NCBI GenBank assembly: GCA_030220185.1
Contig: JASPKZ010007534.1
Coordinates: 247,001-311,000 of the forward strand
Source of the DNA: Diploptera punctata
Taxonomy: Eukaryota > Arthropoda > Insecta > Blattodea > Blaberidae
Length of the DNA: 64,000 nucleotides
Direction of reading: 5' to 3'
A program made the position numbers and the translations under genes. Below the pieces are notes generated by a model, which saw only the letters and a list, made by a program, of their open reading frames with translations, ran no database searches and was not told the origin of the DNA. Numbering within the stretch: position 1 is the first letter of the stretch; each line of letters begins with the position of its first letter. Positions 60,401 through 64,000 of the stretch are shown piece by piece.

Positions 60401-63093
60401 TAATATTATTCTCCGACTTCATTCTACTGGCCGGTTTCCTACAAGAAGTTTTCATGCGTCTCTTTAATTTCGTGCCACATGCCCTGCCCATCGCAGTTTA
60501 CGAGACATAACAGTTCTTATTATATCTCGTTTCCTTTCGCTTTTTTTACTCTCAAATGTGAAGTTGGTTCTTTTTTTCTTTTTGGATTTTCTTAAAATAT
60601 TGAACTGTAATTTTATACGGATGGCCACTTTTTGTCAGGTGTGTTTTGGTCTGAGTGGACTGAGTTTGAAAAATCCAGGATATGCGCTGACACAAACCAT
60701 AAATCACTTAATCTCTAGATCCGTGGAGGGCGCGTCTGTTCTCTTCCTCTGGCATCGAACAACAATATTGTTATTATAATGTTATTTAAAATCTAATGCG
60801 TCCCGCGCCGTAGCCGAGCGGTTAAGGTAGGAAGCCTTGGCGCAGAGCTACGGGACTTGCGCTGGTTCGAGTCTCCATGGGGGAAGAAATTTTCTCATGG
60901 TATTTCGGCCAGTATGGGACCCGTGCCCACCCAGCATCGTGAGGCAATTGGGTAGCTACAATAAGTAGCGGCTCCAGGTTGAGGAACCAGCTATAACGGC
61001 TGGGGGACTCGACATGCTAACCACATGTCACCCCTACACTGGCTGTTGATCATCTACCTCTGTGATTGACACATGTGGATGTGAAGGGCCAGCAGCCGGC
61101 CGGTAAAAGGGCAACCGCTGAAAAGTGGAAAGACCCTCAATCGGAAATCTAATGCAATAATGTCGGTAGAGTACTTGGCCTAGAAAGCCAAAAGTCCTGG
61201 GTTCGAGCCCCAGTCTGAGCGTATAATTTTTCTCTTCAAATATGATTTATCCATCATTGAGATGTATGAAATCTAATATATAAAAATCAATGATTGTTTG
61301 TTTGTGTTGTTGGTTTGTTTGTTCGTATTCTATGCGCGGCCATACCGTTGATCCGATTTTGATGGGGTTTTTTGCAAAATGTTCAAGATATTCCCGGGAT
61401 GAACATAGGCTATAAGAGAGTTGTGATATTCAACCCCTTCACCCCTAAAAATCACCCTTTGTAGTGGAAAGCGTGAAATAAAGTCACTATGTTGACGCTT
61501 AAATGGCTTACGCTGTCTAAACCATAACAAATACACCAAATTAATGTACACAGAATTGAATATATAAAAAACTCTACAAAAAAAGTCCGCGAGAGCATAT
61601 GTTTATCTTTTACGGATAACTCACAATAACCATTTTTGTCTTTCATTGATGCCAAGAAGATCGGGATAAGCAGATTCCCGGGCAAGTATATCAGCGCACG
61701 GCTGGTGGTAAAAACACATTAACATTTATTTAGGAGTAGCAGCGCACGCCAGGTATTAGCTAGTGAATAAAACATCGAAAGAAGCCGCACTGACTTTATA
61801 ATGTAATGTAAAAATTCCGAAATAAATGTCTTCTTAATAAAGAAGCCGCCATTTGTAAGATAGAAGCAAATGTTTCATAGCATTTGGTGTGTGGGAATTA
61901 ACAGATTATAAGAGACAAAATTGCGTTTAGATTGGAACTCGCCCAGACAGCTCAGTAGAGCTCTTGGCCTAAAAAGCCAGAGGTCCTGGGTTCGAGTCCC
62001 GGCATGAGCGTATAATTTTTCTCTTCAAATATGATTTAATGTAAGACTGAAAACAGACATGTTAACCACTCAGTGACCAGATCTCTGCTTCCAAATCTGC
62101 TGCTGATTACGAGCGGCAGCTGTATCATCGCTCTACCATTAACTTAGAAACAATAGACATGGGCAGAAGAGAGCATTTAAGTCCCTAAAGCAGCCGGAAG
62201 GGACAGGCCTAGGACCCTGCTCGTTGATTCCACCTGCCAGGGAGGACACCAGTCTCAAACTTTACGGTCCTTTGAGTTTAGCCATGGCCTCTAATTTGTT
62301 AGGAATTTCTACACCAAGCAAATTTAAAAACGCATATTTCCCTACAGATATCATGAATCCTATGTGGTCAGCATACCGACCCAATTATGCACCTAGTAGG
62401 CAACTAAGTTTGTACCAGGATGATAAAGGTCAGTAAATTTTGTTTAGGAGCCTCTATTTTCAGGCTTAAGGTATTTTACGAGCCTCAAAATTTTAAGATT
62501 CGGGACCCACGGGTTGAAGTCCCTCTGGAGGACATGTCCCTTAGAGTTTTCCATCCTTGACTAGAGGCAAGGAACACAACAACTAGATTACAGCGGCCGA
62601 CAGTTGAAGATATATAATGGAACATAATCGATAATCGATATAGTTTGTAATTTGCAGTCCGTTGTAACATGCATTCACAGTTGTTTGCACTACAACAACA
62701 GGGTTGGGTATTGTTACAGGGTTCCTGAGCACAGGAGACGATTCATCACCAGGGAACTACGCGCTCAAGGACCAGGCTCAAGCCCTGCGCTGGGTGCAGG
62801 AGAACATAGCAAGTTTCGGAGGTGACCCTGATCAAGTAACAATAATGGGAGAGAGTGCAGGCGCCTGGTCCGTGCATTACCACGTGTTGTCCCCTCTGAG
62901 CACGGGGTTGTTTCACGGTGCAATAGCAGACAGTGGCTCTACACTCATGCCTCTAGCATTCCAGACTGATCCACTCAGCGTCGCACAGAAGAAAGCACAA
63001 GCTGCCGGGTGTGCTATTGATTCTACCGAGAGGTTGATGGACTGTCTTCGTCAAATGGATATTGACAGCCTCATGCAGAGCCAAGATCCTCAG
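45290..63093 (+). CDS. secreted carboxylesterase (type B, alpha/beta hydrolase), first four exons
   Basis: Exons 45290-45475, 47921-48052, 59313-59469 and 62720-63093 join in phases 0, 0 and 1 to encode 283 residues; the gene continues right. A signal peptide ([19 protein letters not shown]) fits secretion. Family landmarks follow: [30 protein letters not shown], oxyanion-hole [39 protein letters not shown] and the nucleophile elbow GESAGA with Ser at about residue 204. The acid and His of the triad would lie downstream. Such enzymes hydrolyse carboxylic esters; insect relatives include juvenile hormone, pheromone and detoxifying esterases, and which applies cannot be told. Intron 2 is 11.3 kb and contains the tandem-repeat block. 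Confidence 0.9.
45650..46265. mobile_element. Penelope-like element family I, inverted pair
   Basis: A minus copy (45650-45945) and a plus copy (45946-46265), head to head, near-identical in ends to 1650-2662 but lacking the GIY-YIG part. Both encode the [13 protein letters not shown]-terminus. It is in carboxylesterase intron 1. The left hammerhead has GAAGC for GAAAC. Confidence 0.85.
46176..46209 (+). ncRNA. hammerhead ribozyme-like core, PLE family I (sense in intron)
   Basis: CTGACGA (46176-46182), extra T, helix II of six pairs with GAAT loop, GAAA (46200-46203), ACATGT, GTC at 46207-46209. Core intact, sense with respect to the carboxylesterase pre-mRNA; helix I weak. Confidence 0.55.
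46630..47067 (-). mobile_element. family A LINE 3' fragment
   Basis: The minus strand encodes [20 protein letters not shown] and [10 protein letters not shown]; it ends in a (TTAC)n-type tail complement ACTTACTTACTTACTCACTG at 46634-46653. Truncated at the thumb by the next repeat. Confidence 0.85.
47068..47263 (+). mobile_element. repeat family H, partial copy
   Basis: The same sequence, longer and in reverse, is at 56763-57045. Shared blocks include GAGAGCTATGCCGGCGGTAG and CATGCCGGACTGG. The open frame ([19 protein letters not shown]) is conserved between copies, but base changes fall in all codon positions, so coding is doubtful. Origin unknown, probably a SINE. Confidence 0.6.
47775..47806 (+). 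mobile_element. SINE family E head, 30-base remnant
   Basis: GGCCGCGGTGGTCTAGTGGT matches the tRNA-like head of family E. Confidence 0.45.
47921..48052 (+). CDS. carboxylesterase exon 2
   Basis: Acceptor tgttttcag; 44 codons from [16 protein letters not shown] through [15 protein letters not shown] to donor gtaaac. It contains the EDCLYLNV signature and two Cys that form the conserved N-terminal disulphide in this family with one in exon 1 or here. Confidence 0.9.
48363..48935 (+). repeat. 11-bp satellite (CGAAAAGTGTT)n, about 52 copies
   Basis: Nearly perfect units; one-base deletions at about 48522 and 48742 and a few substitutions at the 3' end. All frames are open because 11-bp units give an 11-codon period ([11 protein letters not shown]); not a gene. 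Flanked 3' by a partly related GTGTACGAATAGTTGTCAAA stretch. Confidence 0.98.
49013..49990 (+). repeat. TTAGG insect telomere-type repeat array (interstitial)
   Basis: The G-rich strand is on +. Pure (TTAGG)n dominates 49013-49070 and 49329-49568. Between and after are blocks of variants: TCAGG, TTCGG, alternating TCAGGTTCGG (about 49128-49260) and TTAGGTTCGG. From about 49800 the array decays. TTAGG is the canonical telomere repeat of most insects; here it lies inside carboxylesterase intron 2. Confidence 0.97.
49991..50227 (+). repeat. decayed TTAGG sequence and duplicated leader
   Basis: Contains a motif GGCTTGGCTCTTTT-TTGATTTGGG that occurs four times (about 49980, 50085, 50600, 50680) and the leader GATTAGGTTTGGTTTGGTTA that precedes both 21-bp arrays. 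Confidence 0.8.
50228..50440 (+). repeat. 21-bp satellite, short array (about 10 copies)
   Basis: Unit GGTCACGAGGTTGGCTACCGG. The same leader and trailer (GCAATTCGGGCTTC, GTGAATAATTCGGGTCGGG) flank the long array at 50833-53155, showing the two arrays come from one duplicated locus. Confidence 0.95.
50441..50832 (+). repeat. TTAGG-derived spacer between the two 21-bp arrays
   Basis: Degenerate TTAGG/TTCGG sequence, then a second copy of the 49991-50227 leader. Confidence 0.85.
50833..53155 (+). repeat. 21-bp satellite, long array (about 110 copies)
   Basis: Same unit as the short array. Local variants cluster: GGCCACCGG around 51306-51480 and 51660-51900, GGTTACCGG around 52525-52780, GGCGACC near 52020-52070. 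This is what unequal exchange among neighbours produces. Since 21 is a multiple of three, all frames are open for hundreds of codons; they are not genes. Confidence 0.98.
53156..53610 (+). repeat. TTAGG-type array, right flank
   Basis: Blocks of TTAGG, TAAGG, TCAGG and TCAGGTGAGG. Decays into unique sequence by about 53610. Confidence 0.95.
53620..54060. other. no recognisable feature
   Basis: Unassigned intron sequence. Confidence 0.35.
54070..54200 (-). mobile_element. tRNA-like SINE fragment
   Basis: In reverse: GGCTTAATGGTCAAAGCCGA resembling an A-box part, then GTTCGAACACTG and AGGTTCAAATCACAG (B-box). The A-rich run at 54079-54118 lies at its 3' side in this orientation, as a tail would. 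Confidence 0.5.
54201..54564. other. no recognisable feature
   Basis: Unassigned intron sequence. Confidence 0.35.
54565..54835 (-). mobile_element. SINE family D, reverse
   Basis: Reverse of 13979-14292: tRNA-like head complement (CGCCTGACCGCTTGCGCCAT) at the right, body with CAGGGAAAAACGGGAGAAAC. Confidence 0.8.
54954..56064 (-). mobile_element. mariner-like transposon, second lineage
   Basis: Ends CAGGGTGTCCGAAAAG (right) and its diverged form TAGAGTGTCCGAAAAG (left), with TA on both outer sides. The transposase reads on the minus strand. It belongs to a different subfamily from the 31735 copy by TIR and protein sequence, although the catalytic region is related (SDEATF/NGEATF and [10 protein letters not shown]). 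Confidence 0.9.
55052..55732 (-). pseudogene. mariner-like transposase, C-terminal 226 codons
   Basis: An open frame with [20 protein letters not shown] (the usual first catalytic Asp of SDEATF is Asn-Gly here), [20 protein letters not shown] (second Asp present) and [20 protein letters not shown] (SPDLT/D block for the third acid). The N-terminal helix-turn-helix is upstream (55740-55980) with stops. Loss of the first Asp and the stops mean it cannot transpose itself. Confidence 0.85.
56298..56600 (+). mobile_element. SINE family B, full-length
   Basis: tRNA-like head GGTGTAGCGTAATGGTTAAG with GGGTTCAAGTCCCGG, then the body TTCTGGCGGCACTATGGCCC to CTACTACCCCAAGGGCC and the tail CTTTACTT. 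The reference copy for the family in this window. Confidence 0.9.
56605..56762 (-). mobile_element. family A LINE 3' end
   Basis: The last 155 bases of family A in reverse, including CACTGGCACTATCGAACCCG. Abuts family H. Confidence 0.85.
56763..57045 (-). mobile_element. repeat family H, longer copy
   Basis: Reverse-orientation version of 47068-47263 with about 90 more bases (GGGGACTACTTCAGGGAACC on the minus strand). The minus-strand frame stays open for 101 codons. Confidence 0.6.
57046..57385. other. no recognisable feature
   Basis: Unassigned intron sequence. Confidence 0.35.
57390..57680 (+). mobile_element. family B LINE 3' end with (GAA)n tail
   Basis: Encodes [20 protein letters not shown] followed by WKEHVERM, then [14 protein letters not shown] and a stop; ends in GAAGAAGAAGAAGAAGAAG at about 57642-57664. 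Confidence 0.8.
57681..58040. other. weak LINE remnants
   Basis: 57720-57760 resembles the family A block just before YADD (NNKLLVYS). The remainder is unassigned. Confidence 0.35.
58042..59190 (+). mobile_element. family A LINE remnant split by R700 at the YADD motif
   Basis: CTGTTAGTTTATGCTGA (to 58061) and GATGATGTAGTATTATAAGG (from about 58769) are the two halves of the sequence encoding LLVYADDVVLL. R700 lies between. The rest (58790-59160) is a decayed thumb with (CA)n and (TA)n expansions at 58803-58825 and 58877-58900. Confidence 0.75.
58062..58768 (+). mobile_element. R700 dispersed repeat, inserted in a LINE
   Basis: CTATTTAACTCACGCCCC to TTACTTAT; internally like 19290-20045 with a shortened terminal palindrome. 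Because both flanks are known LINE sequence, this copy defines the ends of the family; any target duplication is about 3 bases (TGA). Confidence 0.8.
59313..59469 (+). CDS. carboxylesterase exon 3
   Basis: Acceptor gattgcag; [20 protein letters not shown] with the oxyanion-hole Gly-Gly, then [17 protein letters not shown] and donor G/gtaagt in phase 1. Confidence 0.9.
59650..60115 (+). mobile_element. family B LINE 3' fragment
   Basis: Encodes [37 protein letters not shown] and [17 protein letters not shown], then decays. Sister of 44020-44401. Confidence 0.8.
60120..60385 (+). mobile_element. family B LINE 3' scrap with (GAA)n tail
   Basis: Shares the [22 protein letters not shown] block and ends GAAGAAGAAGAAGA at 60361-60376. 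Confidence 0.6.
60386..60550 (-). mobile_element. family A LINE scrap
   Basis: CCCTGCCCATCGCAGTTTAC and neighbouring bases match the RWAGH region in reverse. Heavily decayed. Confidence 0.55.
60788..61148 (+). mobile_element. SINE family A, full-length
   Basis: Nearly identical to 11895-12243 from GCGCCGTAGCCGAGCGGTTA to CTCAATCGGA. Confidence 0.9.
61160..61235 (+). mobile_element. tRNA-like SINE family G
   Basis: GTAGAGTACTTGGCCTAGAA and CTGGGTTCGAGCCCCAG, followed by GTATAATTTTTCTCTTCAAA. The same order and tail occur at 61935-62035, so this is a SINE, not a tRNA gene. Confidence 0.65.
61272..61763 (+). mobile_element. non-autonomous Helitron
   Basis: Begins TCTAATATATAAAAATCAA and contains GATCCGATTTTGATGG, a block typical of insect Helitron ends. 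It terminates GGTATTAGCTAG with a T after CTAG; the base before is A, so the insertion is between A and T. 492 bases, no Rep/helicase. Confidence 0.7.
61935..62035 (+). mobile_element. tRNA-like SINE family G
   Basis: CAGCTCAGTAGAGCTCTTGG, GCCTAAAAAGCCAG (stem-loop), CTGGGTTCGAGTCCCGG, then the GTATAATTTTTCTCTTCAAA tail as at 61160. Confidence 0.65.
62040..62460. other. unassigned, possibly SINE-related
   Basis: The frame at 62224-62436 ([19 protein letters not shown]) has no recognisable family. CATGAATCCTATGTGGTCAGC has a loose parallel in the 3' part of SINE family E. Confidence 0.3.
62462..62625 (-). mobile_element. SINE family E, reverse
   Basis: The reverse of the 21783 copy: ACCCACGGGTTGAAGTCCCT body end and tRNA-like remnants GACTAGAGGCAAGGAACA at the right. 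Confidence 0.6.
62720..63093 (+). CDS. carboxylesterase exon 4 (catalytic Ser)
   Basis: Acceptor attgttacag; [20 protein letters not shown], then [39 protein letters not shown] and [10 protein letters not shown], ending SQDPQ/gtaagt in phase 0. The nucleophile Ser codon is at 62854-62856. The acid and His residues lie in exons to the right. Confidence 0.95.
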
Positions 63094-63209
63094 GTAAGTA
63101 CAGACAAATATCATCTATCCAAAGTAACACACATACTTAGAGTTCTGCTCAAGAGCATTCTCCACTCTTTCCTTAACTCAGCTTTCCTTTGGTCGAAGTC
63201 GCAGGGACT
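63094..63209. other. start of carboxylesterase intron 4
   Basis: Donor gtaagt at 63094, then unassigned sequence. Confidence 0.5.
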
Positions 63210-63500
63210 TATGTCCGGAGGCAGATCTTTCACTGCAATCATAGCATTGTCATGCTATGCTTTGCAGCTTTACTAGGGAATTGTAGGTGTGGTAGCTTCT
63301 CTCGTTGCGGTGAAGGATGATGATGATGATGGCCGGAAAATTTTCAGGGACGGTTGGGCCCTAAGCTTCCTGATATTTGTCTTACAGATGAGGAAAAACC
63401 CCGAAAAAACTCACCCAGGAGCCTGTCCCGACCGGGAATCGAACCCGGGCCCGCTGCATGACAAGGTAGCACGCTATCTCGAGACCACAGCGTGTACTGT
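63210..63500 (+). mobile_element. SINE family C
   Basis: Full order: GATCTTTCACTGCAATCATA, GGAATTGTAGGTGTGGTAGC, TTTGTCTTACAGATGAGGAA, GGAATCGAACCCGGGCCCGC and CACGCTATCTCGAGACCAC. Confidence 0.85.
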
Positions 63501-63654
63501 TTTTTGGTAAATGTTGGTTGACCTACTCGCTCTTGAAACATTGTAATGCCAGTCGCTACTGTTCCTGATCCCAACATAGGTGTGAAAATGGCACTACTAA
63601 AGAGACTATTATTTTTTAGAAATATGACACACGTTAATTTATTTAATAATTTTC

Positions 63655-64000
63655 AAGATGTCTACCTCACTAACAAGGGAACTCTCAACCATTACATGTG
63701 AAACCTAGCTTGAAATTTCTCCCAGAGAAGCGTTGTGATGTGTCAAGGGCATGTTAAAAAATTAACTCCCGTATTTAACTGCAAGGCACTAAAATCCAGC
63801 GCCAAATATCTCATTTAAATTACAGTGAAGTAATAGCACTCTGACTTGGTGGATTGGATAACCCCCCACAGTCTGCTGTCTGCGCCGCGTCCAACTTCAC
63901 ACCGCTCCACTCAAACAGAGATGTTCATCTACTTTGCACAGTGAGTTGTCATTGCTGCATTCTAGCTTCAGTTTCTGTGCCTTGCAGTTAAAAGTGGCAA
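63655..64000 (+). repeat. dispersed repeat of unknown class (second copy)
   Basis: Matches 37757-38100; runs to the window end, so its right boundary is not visible. Confidence 0.7.

Overview
The window looks like a piece of a large, repeat-rich insect nuclear genome. Genes are split into short exons with GT/AG borders and kilobase introns, tRNA-derived SINEs and several retroelement and DNA-transposon families fill the introns, and long tracts of the TTAGG insect telomere repeat lie inside a gene. A blattodean (cockroach or termite) would fit, but the sequence alone does not fix the species.

Three host genes can be supported, all on the + strand. (1) 1491-3490: the last two coding exons of a cytochrome c oxidase 7A family gene; the conserved stretch before the transmembrane domain makes it most like COX7A2L/SCAF1, the respiratory supercomplex factor. 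(2) 11690-33891: a six-exon gene of about 227 codons encoding a short Nup62-like coiled-coil protein without an FG domain, open across all splice junctions. (3) 45290-63093 and beyond the right edge: the first four coding exons (283 codons) of a secreted carboxylesterase with signal peptide, oxyanion-hole HGGAF and nucleophile GESAG; the rest lies outside the window.

Region by region: 1-5.8 kb holds a foldback element, the COX7A2L-like exons and inverted Penelope-like element (PLE) copies in its intron. 5.84-7.59 kb is a 23-copy 76-bp minisatellite whose unit carries a splice-acceptor-like site and an ATG. 7.6-33.7 kb is the Nup62-like gene, its introns packed with LINE fragments, SINEs, PLEs, Tc1/mariner copies, MITEs and microsatellites. 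33.85-37.75 kb is a roughly 50-copy 78-bp minisatellite built on the last codons and stop of the Nup62-like gene. 38-45 kb is transposon debris including a hAT-like MITE and a PLE. 45.2-64 kb is the carboxylesterase gene; its 11-kb second intron contains a 5-kb block of tandem repeats (11-bp, TTAGG-type and 21-bp arrays).

The most distinctive signals are: repeated hammerhead-ribozyme cores at the ends of at least six different PLE or foldback families, with the same extra base between the core and helix II; the exon-derived minisatellite at the 3' end of the Nup62-like gene; and the interstitial TTAGG block with two unequally expanded copies of one 21-bp array. All motif calls come from reading the sequence; no alignment, folding or database search was run.
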